Part shown: positions 22,255 through 34,430 of the stretch, piece by piece
Layout of the letters: the number at the start of each line of letters is the position of its first letter
Numbering within the stretch: the first letter of the stretch is position 1
DNA from: Erythroxylum novogranatense
Lineage: Eukaryota; Streptophyta; Magnoliopsida; Malpighiales; Erythroxylaceae
NCBI GenBank assembly: GCA_029891385.1
Contig: CM057228.1
Span: 83,812,964-83,876,963, forward strand
DNA: 64,000 nucleotides
Direction of reading: 5' to 3'
Translations under genes and position numbers: made by a program
Notes under the pieces: model-generated
The model's database searches: none
Told to the model about the DNA's origin: nothing
What the model saw: only the letters and a program-made list of their open reading frames with translations

Positions 22255-23871
22255 TGTTAGGGATCCATGGATCCATGCATCATATATATGGCAAGGCAAT
22301 AGGAGTGTCAAAATCAAAATTCTAACCCCACGACATCCCCAGAAAATCTAGAATTTATGTGCATGTATAAATATATTATAAGAACATGAAATTATAACAT
22401 ATGTACCTTGCAAATACTCCTCCTTTCTTGAATCTTCTCCTTTTTTGGGTTGTAGCAAACACCAAACACCTTCCTTGCCCTCTAGAGAGCACGCAAAGAT
22501 GAAGAAAAATCAGTATGTAAGGGTAGTTAGAGCACCAAACAAGATGAGTTTAAGTAGATGCTATAGTGAGACTTAGATCAAGGCCAAGTTTCATGTAATT
22601 AATCTCATACAAAAACTACTTAAGATTGTATGAATAAATCTCAAGACCACTCCTCTCAACTTCTAGAACTCTTTTAGACCCTTAGTCTCTCTATTGAGTG
22701 TGTTTTATGGCTAAAAATTCATGTGTACATAAGTGAAGAACTAACTTATGTACCACCTGTAATTAAGTCGGTCATGATCATGGCTTGCTTAATTGATAGT
22801 CATGCACACTTTTTTTTTCATCCAATTTTTTATGCATGTGACCTTTAGGCTCCTAGTAATTTTGGTCACTTGAATTAACTCTTAATCCGAGCAAATCATA
22901 AAAGGTTTTATGATGCCAATTTACTAGAATATAAGTGGATTAACACTACTCGAAATCTTCGATAGTTAATTATTCGAATTACAAACCTTTCCATAGTCAA
23001 TTACTATACAATTCATCCCTTCACCATCCTATACCCCACTTGGTTTGGAGTATGGGCTAAGTGCCAACTTCTACTAGTCTGATTATGTAAGATCTAGTCC
23101 AAGTGATTTTAGTTCTTGTCCTAGGGATCTCATTACTCTATGTGTAATTGAAGACTCTCTTCATGACACATAATTGCTATGGCTAGAGACTCCTAAATAA
23201 TAACCCCGATAAGAGGTCGTAGGTATCATCTCCTTTTATCAAGAGTGGTGAATCATTTATTAACTACCTAATTACCTTCTAATACTAATAGATGTACCCA
23301 ATCACCACCCTATGAGCGACCTTATCTTGAGGTAACAAGGAATGGTGTCAAAGCACAAGATCAATCTCTAAGAAACCCTTAAATACCTCAAGTATAAGGA
23401 TATTTGCACTATTGCTATGATGAGATTAATCGCTGGCATTTGATAGACCATCCATATAATAATCTTATAGCTGGTCATCCGATGTACTTACTACTCTTAG
23501 TAAGCATCCACATGTTAACTCTAAACATCTAATGTTTACAGTATATAAGATTGACTATTTGCTCAAATCAAAGAGTATGACATGTGCTAGTCTATCCAAA
23601 TTAATATTGTCCTATCTTATTAATCATATAACTAGGGATAATTTAGATACTAACATAATTTTACATGATAGGAATCTCATTATCATCATCTCATCATGAT
23701 TTCCTTCATGCTATGTTTTGTAACATGGACTTCATTAATTCAATTTAAGAATGAAATCAATTCATAAATAAATGAACATCAAATTAATGAAAATTACCTT
23801 TCACTTTATTAATTAAAATAAAGTTTGTACAAAATGTTAAAGGTGATTGCCTTTAGAGCACTACTCTAACA
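22255..23871 (+). repeat. Solo LTR with perfect 5-bp target duplication TAAAT
   Basis: TGTTAG at the left and CTAACA at the right form a perfect 6-bp inverted terminus, and TAAAT occurs at both 22250-22254 and 23872-23876. 1617 bp, no coding capacity. It was inserted into the copia internal region on both sides. Probably a copia-type LTR left by recombination between the two LTRs of a full element. Confidence 0.88.
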
Positions 23872-24822
23872 TAAATATAAGCGAAGTTAAGTATTGAGAA
23901 TGTTAAAGCACTTGATGAGATTGATGTGGTGAGTTTTAAATTTTTGTTATCTATAAGGAATGATATTCTCTAATGAATATCTCTATAACTAAATTCATAA
24001 TAGTATAATTTTATTTAAGGAGGAATATATAGTATGAGATATTATATCATACAATATTTATTTCTTCTATAATGACGTTAGTCAATGACTTACCTTTAAT
24101 AGTTCTCATTATATCAATTAGTAAGATTTCAATGTTAGATATGAAATGCTAAGACTTTGAAAGAATCAAAGTTAATGATTTGAGGATGTGATGCTTAGTT
24201 AAAACATATATTATCCACTAATTTTGAACTAAATTGGATAATAAAAGGTTATAAGACATTCAAAAGGTTGGATATAATCTTATAGACCTATTAAACAAAT
24301 TGTTTGTTTCAATATATACTTATAGGAGAATGGTTCTCAAAATAAGTAGTGGAAGTAAGATGAAATTTAAAACATTTAAATCTCACGACAATCCAAATTA
24401 ACATTTATTTTACTTAGAGTAATATTATTTTGAGATTGGAAAGGTTCCAATGTAGCAATGGTTGCTAATTAAGCTATAATACATTTTTCATTTAGTGGAA
24501 ATGATTATTTAGATCAATAAGTTCTTTATTGAACTTAATATAGTTCCTTACATTGTTCAAAACAGTAATATACTGTAGAATATTAGAACTTTTAGGCATG
24601 CAAAAGGAGTTAAGGTCTCATCAAAGATCCAATGATGTATTTAGGCAATTTCTTTTAATTATGATGATAGTTAAGATGAAAGTTGTAAGATTTAAGTAAG
24701 TACTCACTATAGAAAATCTTTCATAAGTCTCTCACTAAACCACTATCCCAGCAGTAGCATGGTCATCATATAGTGATATGGTATAAGATACTTAAACTAT
24801 TGACTTAGTGCAAGTGGGAGAT
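23872..24822 (+). pseudogene. Decayed Ty1/copia internal region, 3' part with polypurine tract
   Basis: Degenerate frames near 24600 (KELRSHQRSNDVFRQF) resemble the end of copia RNase H. GCAAGTGGGAGATTG at 24810-24824 is the standard copia polypurine tract followed by the LTR. Many stops and deletions are present. Confidence 0.6.
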
Positions 24823-26383
24823 TGTTGGTTTATGCCATACAACCAATAAGTTGGTTATAGTTTAATGAAAAATAATTAAAGGCATTCTTTATCTTGTACA
24901 TATTTAGATGCACACGATAAAGTCTATGAGATAATTATATATTAAAATAATTATAATGAGACTACAATTATGATATTCATATTGCATTTATGTATTATCC
25001 TTAAATTGTTCCTGTTTATTGTTCTATTAAGAGTGAACATTAATAGAATGTAAAAAGATTAGCATATGATACATTTTCTTTATGAAGGAAGAAATTGATC
25101 TTATAGACTAAAGTATGGAAATACTTTTAAAAATATATGGGTGCTTTTTAGAGAACAAGTTCAATGAACTGACCCATATAAGAAATCCATTTAGAACATT
25201 ACTTATATGTCTATAAATATTCTCATTGTGATGATTGTATACGTTATCCTTTGATTTGAGATCTCCAAAGTTATCTTATATAGGGATTTCTATGTTTTGA
25301 TACTACTTATGACATGTTCTAGTCAAAGATAGCTCCGTCGGAAGTCAATGGATGTAGAATGAACTATATGGAGGTACTTGAGTGATCAATATAGGATTCA
25401 TCACCTAAAAATAATTAGAGAGAATGTTTGATTATTCTAGATTAGTATTAATTTGGGAAATCCTCAGACAAGGTGAAATGACACTTAGTAAAATAATTTT
25501 CAAATGTCATTAATTGAATCAATAGCTAATGATAAAGAACTAAAATGACTAAACTCAAAATAGAGTACACATTATGAAAGGCTTGAATTATATGAAAAAT
25601 CATACACATAAAGGTTAATCAAAACTACTTTGACATTCCTAAATATTTGGGTGGTCATAATGTGTTGCTAGACAATAATGTTAATCTATAGATATAGATT
25701 GTTTAATTAGATAATTACAGATAAATTAAAGGAGTTTAATTTATCTAATCCTCATATGATTTATGGTTATAATTTGTATCCATTGCTAATATATTTGAGA
25801 ACCTAATGGATCACACAGAAGGAACGAGTTGAACAGAGAGAATATTTTAATCAAGTTGGACTTGATTGTAAAGTTTGAGAAACTTTATGATTAAATATGA
25901 GATATTTAATAAATAAGGGTCAATATGAGATATTGGATCTTATTTGGACATAAATAGTATTTAATTATAGTTATTTGTAATTCTAATTAAATTTTATTTG
26001 AAATTAGAATCAATTTTAATTTAATACTAAAATATCCAAAACCTATTATAAATAGGTATAAGCTCAAGAGAGCTATCAATCCTTGCCTAACCCTTTCTGT
26101 AATAGTTACATACTTCTCTCAACTTTATGGATACTGTTAGAGATCAAACACTTGTGCAGCTATGGTGGTTGAAATGAAATAATTTTAGAAATGATTTGAA
26201 GAATACGACAAGAAAAGGATCAAGCTTCAAACTTAGTTAAGAATTAAAATTCATGCTTTATTATGATCTATGTGTTAATCATTTTATAGAAATTTAAGTG
26301 ATATGGCTTTCGGGAAATCATATAAATTTTTTTGTAATTATTTCATTATGCGCGAGATCAGATCTTGGCTTAATTTCCCAACA
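24823..26383 (+). repeat. Copia 3' LTR
   Basis: Starts TGTTGGTTTATGCC right after the polypurine tract and ends TTCCCAACA; TGTTGG and CCAACA are perfect inverted termini. 1561 bp. A related but broken LTR lies at about 45400-53340 (compare 25285-25310 with 52405-52430, and 25890-25920 with 53095-53125). Confidence 0.8.
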
Positions 26384-27620
26384 CATATTTCTTGCCAAAT
26401 AGGTTTCTTCTCGTCTTCTCTAATTTTCTTGGCATATACTACAATGGTCCTTATTAAAGACTACACATTATTTAGTTATATGTATGTGTTACATGAAGAA
26501 GAAGAAGAAGATGATGTTATAGTTATGAGATGATGTCATCATACTTAAATAACAACTATTAAAAACCAATATCTTATAGGCGTTTATTATTTCTTGTGTC
26601 TATTTAGAATGCTATGACAATGGTTATTTATTCTTTAAGGATAATTATTAGAAATGAGCAATATACGTATCTTTGTTTTCTCTCATTCCTCTCATTTTCT
26701 TCCTATTTATTATACATAAACTCACCTATCAATTAGCATTAGAGTATAATTATCGTCCTTGTGGATTGAAAGAATCATCCAAAACAATTATTGTTGAAAC
26801 TAATGTTGCATAAGGTAGGAACTTAAGCCTATGGAGGAATCATTAAAAAGATATATCAGGGAAATATAGGGGGAATTTAGGATGCCTAACTGAAGCTTCT
26901 GAAATACACAGCTTAAGTAATTTTAAGAGAGGAATGAACTTTGAGAGATATTCTAGCAGCAAATGCTTATGCATTCACAAAATAATCAAAACATGTTTCG
27001 GTATCAAATAGGATTCATCTAGCCTAAATACTAACAGAAAAAATTAGTTATAAATTGGCCAACACGAAATTAGATATATGTATACAGAAAACAACGAAAT
27101 CGTAATTCTAAATCTTCTTGATTGTTCTCTATCAAGTATTCTAATGATGTAGACTTCCGACCTTATATTTTGATGGATCTATTAATAAACACTCTGCGTC
27201 TCTTGCTCCTCAAGCTCCAAATCGCCTCTGCTCTCTTCAAAACGATGACTGTCACTTCTCCCCCTCATTTACATCTAAAACATCACTTTTATATGGAATT
27301 CTAGGTTTTGGTTAATACACAGTCTCTTGCACGGCTATGCATCAGACCATCCATAATCAAAATTTTGCTAGATATTGCAAATGTGCAGAGTCACAGGAAA
27401 GTGAACGGTCACGATGCATGATGGTGCATTCCTTCAAATATGTCAATTTTATTTTACGCCATGTTTTTGTCCGAATTCATCTCCTTTAAGTCAATGAAGG
27501 CAATTATCACCTATAAACACACTTGAAACACATTAAATACCAAATATAAAACAAAAGTATAAACTATCAAGCAAAATACATCAAATATAGGTGTAAAAGT
27601 ATAGTCAATTATGCATCTAT
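26384..27620 (-). repeat. Probable gypsy LTR, minus strand
   Basis: 27620 backwards reads TGATAGATGCATAATTGAC after a minus-strand polypurine tract (AAGTGTGGGGATATT, 27635-27621). About 160 bp (27480-27635) recur at 41950-42110. The far end is not resolved. The stretch has no coding sequence; a GAA/GAT microsatellite sits at 26495-26515. Confidence 0.5.
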
Positions 27621-27949
27621 CAAATATCCCCACACTTAAGCTTTTGGTCATCCTTAAACTTACCCTAATCAAAATCATAAATTTTACAACATCAATCCAT
27701 CGTCAATTTCAACCTATCCATTTATAGTATACATCGTCATATCATGTTGAATTAAATTAACATACAATTAGAATCAAGTTATCCTAAAATTAATTTCCTA
27801 AGTAATATTAATAATAATCACATCAACTATTACATTGAAATCAAAAGCATATCTTTACACCCTCACCAATATTTCACTCAATAAACTCTCAAGTGTTTAG
27901 AGTGAAAAGCATCAACACTCTCAATCAATTCATAGTATTATTATTATAG
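27621..27949 (-). other. 3' noncoding part of the gypsy element
   Basis: Resembles 4440-4960 closely in the same position next to the polypurine tract. It is cut off at about 27950 by pararetroviral sequence. Confidence 0.45.
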
Positions 27950-28125
27950 ACTTTAGATTCTCTAAAATCTTTTTGTTTTTGAGACATGGATGGTTCAAAT
28001 TTGGGTAATAGATGAATAGGTTCAGCTGAAATGTTTAAAGGACCAGGGGATCAATGTGTTTGAGTAATTTGTTGAGGGGTAATTAGTCAGAAGGCAGTGA
28101 TGTTTTGTTTTTTTTTCTAGAGATA
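27950..28125 (-). pseudogene. Inverted fragment of pararetroviral TAV 5' region
   Basis: The minus strand matches 28930-29070 of the plus copy over roughly 150 bp, including the MSQKQ-like start and the preceding ACAAATTACTC words. The two copies face away from each other. Similarity stops near 28125. Confidence 0.8.
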
Positions 28126-28299
28126 AAACACAGTATAAAATAAAAATTCCATCTGGTCTTAATATTATATGTTTTGGTGTCTATTATATAGGAAATTTTG
28201 TATCTTATTATTATTTTTGTAATATATAAAACGATTTAATTCTTCTTGTTCTATATGTTTATAATTCTAGTTATTATAACTTAAATGTAGTACAAAAAC

Positions 28300-28795
28300 C
28301 CAATGGATATGGACAAAGGAATACACACTAACGGTATGTATATTAAAACAAATCTTTGCAAGAATTTAGCAGCATTATATAATTACAATGATAAAGATAC
28401 ACTATTAGTACAAATTGATGCAAGTATGGATACATAGGCTAGCTGCCTTCTGGCACAACCACCTAAGTCAAGGAATTATCTCTTATGTAAACATATCAAT
28501 GGGAGTTTTAATCCCACTGCAAGGAAATATCCTATCCATAAAAAGGAAACACTGGAATGTATTAAAAATTTAAGAAAATGAAAAGTTCATTTATTACCTA
28601 TCGAATTTCATATTCAGAAAGACTAAGTATTTATGTGGATTTACTAAATATAACATTAAAACAAATTACAATCAAGGACACTTAATTAGATGGCAATTAG
28701 AGTTAAATCAATATAATTTTCAAATACATTATATAAAATCTTCAGCTAATAGTCTTGTAGATACCTTAACCAGAGAATGGAAGCAGCAATCCTAA
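28300..28795 (+). pseudogene. Endogenous pararetrovirus pol: RNase H end
   Basis: Broken frames give a caulimovirid-type RNase H: an IDAS motif (first catalytic Asp) near 28420, ARKYPIHKKETLECI near 28530, a degenerate second Asp region near 28625, and a terminal DTLTREW. The RT and protease are missing to the left. A stop replaces a Trp-type codon after MDT. The pol stop (28793-28795) overlaps the next ORF start. The product would degrade the RNA template during reverse transcription. Confidence 0.82.
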
Positions 28796-30115
28796 GCCTC
28801 AAAGATTCACTCACCAAAAAGGAGGCAGAATTATTAGATCTTTAATAACAAGTAGGGTTAGTAAGAAAACAGATTAACCAATTAACATTAACCATTAATC
28901 TTCTTGAAAAACAAAACATCACTACCATCCAACCAATTACCCTTTAACAAATTACTCAAACACATTCATCCCCTACTCCTTTAAATATTTCAGCTAAACC
29001 TATTCATCCATTACCTAAATCTTAACCATCCATGTCTCAAAAACAAGAAGATTTTAGAGAATCTAAAGTCTATATTATTTTTAATGGACCAATGGCAGGA
29101 ATATATGATGAATGGCATAAGGCTTCTATCCATATTATTAGAAAATCTTCAATCATTCATCGAAGTTATTCAAAATTTTCAAAAGCACTAAAACCCTTAA
29201 CCGAATTAAAAAATGCTACAATAAAACCTCATTATAAATAAGCTTTAGAAAAACAACCATCAACTTAAAAAATGAAAATATTAGGAAAACCTATTAATAT
29301 GGAAAGAATCAATGTTGTACCTACAAGAGCATTAAAAGAAGAAATGAAAAGAATTACTCCTGAAATTTTTGACGATTGTTTTCAAGCACTCAGTGAATGG
29401 AAGGAGGAACAAAATGTTTTTTAGTACTACCCCCAAAACTGAGGACGATATGGACCCAAAGTCATAATCTGTCCAGAAACAAATGCACTCACTACCTATC
29501 TTTCTTTCCAAAGTGGTTTAGTAGATATTATTTATTTAACCAATTTAAAAAGTCTTATCGAGATTCCAGCTAGATTCACTCTTGCAGTTAAAAAAAACAA
29601 AGAAAGATTTGCAAAAGAAAGAGAAATATTTATCAAGGTTTTTAGCATCTATCCAATATTTAAAAAAGTAGACAATTTCAAAGACTCAGACATATAGCTA
29701 TCTTGAATAGCTTTTATACAGGTAGGAATCAGCAATGATATGTATCCACCCATCGACGAACCACCAAAATATGAATTCAAATAGGATCTCATCAATCAGT
29801 TTAACCTCTATTGCATTGAAGGTGTTTATCAGCAATGTTTAAAGATTACTCTAGAATCATTGATTAAACTCAATTACAGAGGACTAAATATTCTGATGAC
29901 ATCAACTTATCGTACACCTATATCTACTAATTCCTTCAAATTAATCAAACAAATCGAAGAAACCATATTCGGAGTATTCAACATATTATTAAAATATTGG
30001 AAGCAATCCATTTGTCAACAGCTTTAGTAATATCCATCTCATCAATGTACCAACTGTCCTTCCACTTCAAAAGAAAAAAGATGACAACTCCTCAGCGGAT
30101 GTAATTATTGAAGAG
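28777..30115 (+). pseudogene. Endogenous pararetrovirus viroplasmin / translational transactivator-like ORF
   Basis: An ATG at 28777 overlaps the pol stop by 19 nt, as commonly seen for this gene. After a coiled-coil-like N-terminus, a viroplasmin fold is seen at about 29060-29160 (IIFNGPMAGIYDEW), a central region at 29440-29640, and a C-terminal region at 29740-30000. Several stops (28845, 29239, 29424, 29697) and shifts break it. It is the best preserved of three copies (others at 8490 and 16130-15490). The presence of a separate TAV gene suggests a caulimo-, soymo-, cavemo- or solendovirus-like lineage rather than badna- or petuvirus. That placement is inference. Confidence 0.78.
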
Positions 30116-30167
30116 TGATGTAAGCAGTGATGTAATTTCAATTACAATTATGTAAGTCACTTAACTG

Positions 30168-30342
30168 TAGGCCACCTATGTATACAATCCCAAAAATAAA
30201 AGTAGATTCTCTTGACAAAGAAATCTACTTTTACTATTTCTTAATAGTAAAAGCAGATTCTCTTGACAGAAAATCTACTTTTACTGTTTTCTTATCTTTA
30301 GTTATTTTTGGACACTTTTAAGTGCCCTTTGTCTATATAATG
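30168..30342 (+). promoter_or_regulatory. Pararetroviral intergenic promoter with a doubled 45-bp block
   Basis: Two near-identical blocks (AAAAGTAGATTCTCTTGACA at about 30199 and AAAAGCAGATTCTCTTGACA at about 30249) each contain a short stem (GTAGATT...AATCTAC). The TATA box CTATATAATG lies at 30333-30342. The block resembles enhancer doublings upstream of caulimovirid promoters. The minus copy keeps the TATA box but not visibly the doubled blocks. Confidence 0.75.
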
Positions 30343-30375
30343 TAACAAGAGAGCCCTCAACTCTCTCTATCAGAA

Positions 30376-30381
30376 AATAAA
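30376..30381 (+). terminator. Pararetroviral poly(A) signal
   Basis: AATAAA 43 bp after the TATA start, matching the arrangement of the minus copy. It would be passed once at the RNA 5' end and used at the 3' end. Confidence 0.65.
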
Positions 30382-31120
30382 AAACTATGCTTATCATCTT
30401 TTGTCTAAAACTCTTCAAACCTCTTAGTTAAAGCCTAAAGATTGGAGTCCGAAAAGAGAACGCGAAGAGTAAAACAAAAGGTATGATCAATTGTGTTTTT
30501 AGTTTTTCATTACTTTTATATATTTTAGTTTATTTATTTTTCTTATTTTTACAATATTTTACTACATTCTCCTTATTATCTATTCAAATGCCTATTTGTA
30601 CTACTTGTAGAAATATTCATCTAGTATTAATACATATTGAAAGAAAATTATCACTTAGTAAAAACTTATTAAAACTTTAACGACACTTATAATTATTTAG
30701 AAAAATAAATGCTTTTAAAGCTACTCTTCATAAGTTTAAAGAAATACTAAATCGAGATACGAAAACTATAATCAAGAAAGATTAGAGTTAAAATAACTCT
30801 ATAAACAATTTCAAGAACATTACAAATTCCATTATTCATGAATAATTGTTTTATTTGTCAATTTATGTCACAATTATTTTCAATGCATAACTATACATTT
30901 TGTAACCAATTATTAACAGAAATTATTCATTTAGAAACTCTAGTTCTTGAATATAGATCGAAAAAGAGTATTATTAAAGACGATATAACTATCTATGATT
31001 TTTATTAATAATAATGGTTTAATTCATATCAAAGAAAGATTACATAATCAAAATTTAATCTATAAATATAACCAACTTACCGAACATCAAAGAATCTCTC
31101 ATCAATCTAACTAACTTCAA
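30382..31120 (+). other. Pararetroviral leader region with small open frames
   Basis: Contains short frames (for example 30483-30680 and 30838-31007) with no family likeness. These may be leader short ORFs. Long A/T-rich stretches and no conserved domain. Comparable to 13358-12860 on the minus strand. Confidence 0.5.
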
Positions 31121-32340
31121 AATGATTGAAATAATTGAAGAATGTCACATTAACAATAACAATAATACTATTTTAGATGTAAATATTTTAGAATTAATTG
31201 AATCTATTAGTGTTTTCCATATTAATACACTATTATCACCGGAAAACAAAAACAAATGGCAAAAACACAATTAAATTTAAAAGATGGACAAGATATTACA
31301 CACCATCCATTTAAAACTTAATTAACAAAAATATAATTTATTATGGAAAATTATACATGAAACACCTATTAGAATAGATCAACGCATAATGGACATATTC
31401 GCATAAGTTTAATAGAGCAAGAACAAATTTATAAATGGTTACAAAATATTTCGAAGAAAAAGACATAAATTTGGATATATACATCTTTCTACTTGTCAAA
31501 TTTTGTTAAAATCTACCTTTAAAGAAGGAAAAGATTCTCCTATAAGAATGGCTATAATTGATGAAAGAATGACTGATTTAAAAGACCAAGCATTCGGAAT
31601 CATGAATGGAAATTTAGCTTATGGAAAAATTAAATTTAATACCCACCTTAAATTAGGAATTCCTTTACAATAACAGAATTTAGATGAAACAATTACTAGA
31701 GCTTATAAATTTTATCTCAAAATTTAATGACAATACGATAGTATCCTTTTCCAATTACTTATCAAATTAGTTATGCTTTAACTAATTCTCATCATAGTAT
31801 TGAATTTAAAATATAGATCAAGTTTATTTCGATCAATTATTTAATGATGTAGCTAAAGTAGGAATAAATCTAATAACTAGTTTAACATAATTACCAAATA
31901 TCAATTATCCTATAAAATTACAAAATATACCAAGTTCTCATGTTATACCTCGTTTATCTTTAAACAAAAATAGATTACTTAAACAAGAATATAACCTTTT
32001 AAGATCATATTCAACAAAATTAGAAAAACCGTTAGATTTACTAAACTTGGAATATCTAATAAGGAAGCAGACAAAAATTCAAAACAATTAGTTAATGAAT
32101 TAATTGATATTAAGAAACAATTTCAAGAATTAAAAGTCTTCTTCGAATCGTTATGAGTGTCACTAAGCAATTATTTGAATTATTAGACAAACAACTTAAT
32201 ATTGAAAATCAATTAAAAGAAATAATATAATTATTAAATCAAAATTATCAATCATAACAATTTAATGAAGTCATTGAAGTTTTAAAATATTAGAATCTTT
32301 AATTAATTGCTATGAAAAATTATTTAAAATAGTATATCCA
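31121..32340 (+). pseudogene. Endogenous pararetrovirus movement protein-like ORF
   Basis: From an ATG at 31121 the frames match the minus-strand copy at 12845 and show 30K-superfamily features: the GYIHLST segment (about 31460) and the DQAFGIMNGNLAYG segment with the conserved Gly (about 31590), then a region near 31740. It has frameshifts at about 31270, 31390 and 31700. The sequence ends at about 32340, where an unrelated gypsy RNase H starts abruptly, so coat protein and pol 5' parts are missing. Confidence 0.72.
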
Positions 32341-32344
32341 ATAA

Positions 32345-33640
32345 GCTTAACTTTGAGTAATGAACAATTAAATTACACAACCACTGAGAAAGAATTGTTA
32401 GCAGTGATTTCTGCATTGGAAAATTTCAGATCTGATTTGTTAAGGTCAAAAGTTATAATCCATTCTGATCATGCAGCTCTTAGATATCTTTTGATCAAAA
32501 TGTATGCAAAATTGCAGTTAATTAGGTGGATTTTGTTGTTAAGAGTTTGATGGGGAAATAAAAGATAAAAAAAAGGGTGTGATAATGTTGTTACATATCG
32601 TTTGTCTAGAATAGCTCCTAATTTGGAAACTCTTGAACAATAAAAGAAGTATGCAACTTCTGAGAACTTTCTTGATGAGAAGTTATTTGTTGTTATTAAA
32701 GTACCTTGGCATGCTGACTATGTGAATTATCTTGCATGTGACATTTCAGACCTAACATGACTTTTCAGGAAAGGGAAAAATTCCTTCACCTAAGCAGGTA
32801 CTACTTATGGAATGATCCATATCTCTACTGGATTTGCAAGGATAAAATCATTCAGATGGGTAATGATGCTAATGTTGTTGAATTTATGAAGGAAAATATT
32901 TTTAACAGGTTCGGGATTCCACGAGCCATTATCAACAATGTAGCGTGCCATTTCTACAATAAGTTTTTGAAAAGCTTATGAAGAAATACGCAATCACCCA
33001 TAAGTTGGCGACCTCATACCATCCACAAACATTCGACCAATTGGAAACGAATAACAAGCAAATCAAGGGAATTTTGGAGAAGACTTTGCGCCCATAAAGG
33101 AACGATTGGTTAACACTATTAAATGATGCACTGTGGGCATATCAAACAACTTACAAAACTATCTTAGGGATGAGCCCTTATAGGCTAGTTTTTGGGAAGG
33201 CTTGCCAATTTCCTTTGGAGGTTGAGCACAAGACACTGTGGGAAATCAAGATAGTGAACATAAACTTAGATGAAGGAGTAAGGGAGCATTTGCTTCAAAT
33301 ATCAAAATTGGATGAGCTCCGAAATAAGGCTTATGAGAATTTAAGAATCTACAAGGAACAAACAGAAAGCCTTCATGATAAGGGCCTTGTCAATAATTCT
33401 CTAACGCATGGAATGAAAGTTCTATTGTATAATTCTCGGTTGCGTTTGTTTCCAGGTAAGTTGAAATCAAAGTGGAGCGGGCCATTCTAAGCAATTAAGG
33501 TCTTTCAATATGGATTCGTGGAGCTAGAAAACCCGTGAATAAAGGAAACATTTAAATTGAATGGTCAACAATTAAAGCCATATTGGGAAAGAGCAATTGA
33601 AAAGAAGACAATAGACTCAATCAATTTGAGCGACCCACCT
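32345..33640 (+). pseudogene. Athila-like Ty3/gypsy pol: RNase H end and integrase
   Basis: LSNEQLNYTTTEKELLAVIS and IIHSDHAALRYLL give RNase H (32347-32480). Integrase follows in several frames: YLARYYLW-type degenerate zinc region (about 32800), FNRFGIPRAIINN (core Asp lost), [17 protein letters not shown] Glu region (about 33020), then SPYRLVFGKACQFPLEVEHK and LLYNSRLRLFPGKLKSKWSG. The sequence is typical of Athila elements, but stops and shifts make it nonfunctional. Confidence 0.85.
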
Positions 33641-34430
33641 AAAACTTGACTATTAAGGCATCTAGCTATAAGACATTAAAGAGTTAAATGGGAGGCAACC
33701 CATATAACTCCTATTTTTTTATTTTCAATTATTTGTCATTGACTCTCTAACTAGTTAGTGTGTTTGCTTTTAATTTTAAAAAATGAAAAAATGGAGAAGT
33801 CACACTCATGCAACTAGGTTTGAAGTCGCAAGAGTGTGCGGCTTGGTGTCATGCTTGTGACTCCTGTAGTCACAGGTGTGACTTAAGGAGGCACAGGTGT
33901 GACTCGTGCATCCCCCTCTTTAAAATGTGCCCATTGGCGTAATTTTTTTCACTATCATTCTGCAACTGTCGCCTTCTCAAGCTCCCTCTCAGTTAAAGAT
34001 TCCATCCCAGTAGTCGCCACACACCATGAGACTCCTTCCTAACATCGACAACATCACACCCCACCTGGTTTGTGACCCAAGTTCCACACACCCCACCCGT
34101 GCACCACCAACCAACAACCAATGCATGCCCCGTGAAGCCCTCCATCCCTGCAGTTGCACACCCGTAAGCACCAACACACATACAGATATGGTTCAAAGAG
34201 TGAGACACCCCTAACATTCATCTTCTCAGCCACGCGATGACTCAATGCCAAATTTAGGTATCCTGTGCCTCCATTTTCACACTGGAAAGCACCAACAAAG
34301 ATAAACAATTCTTAATACCCATCCAATTGTTCTTAACAACTTTGTAGATTCTATAGCGATTGTTCAATTAGGAATAATTGATCGCGTTCATGAATTATTA
34401 TGAAATGTAGTTGGGATAAATTTTCGAAGT
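33641..34430 (+). other. Athila inter-ORF region
   Basis: Noncoding between integrase and the downstream ORF. It contains the GTGTGACTCGTGCATCC-type alternating cytosine-rich phrases (33810-34000). Overlapping frames on both strands near 34000-34300 carry no domain. Confidence 0.45.

Noticed and set aside
33989..34308. Several overlapping 62-84-codon frames on both strands
   Set aside because: Overlap on both strands in the Athila inter-ORF spacer, without any motif.
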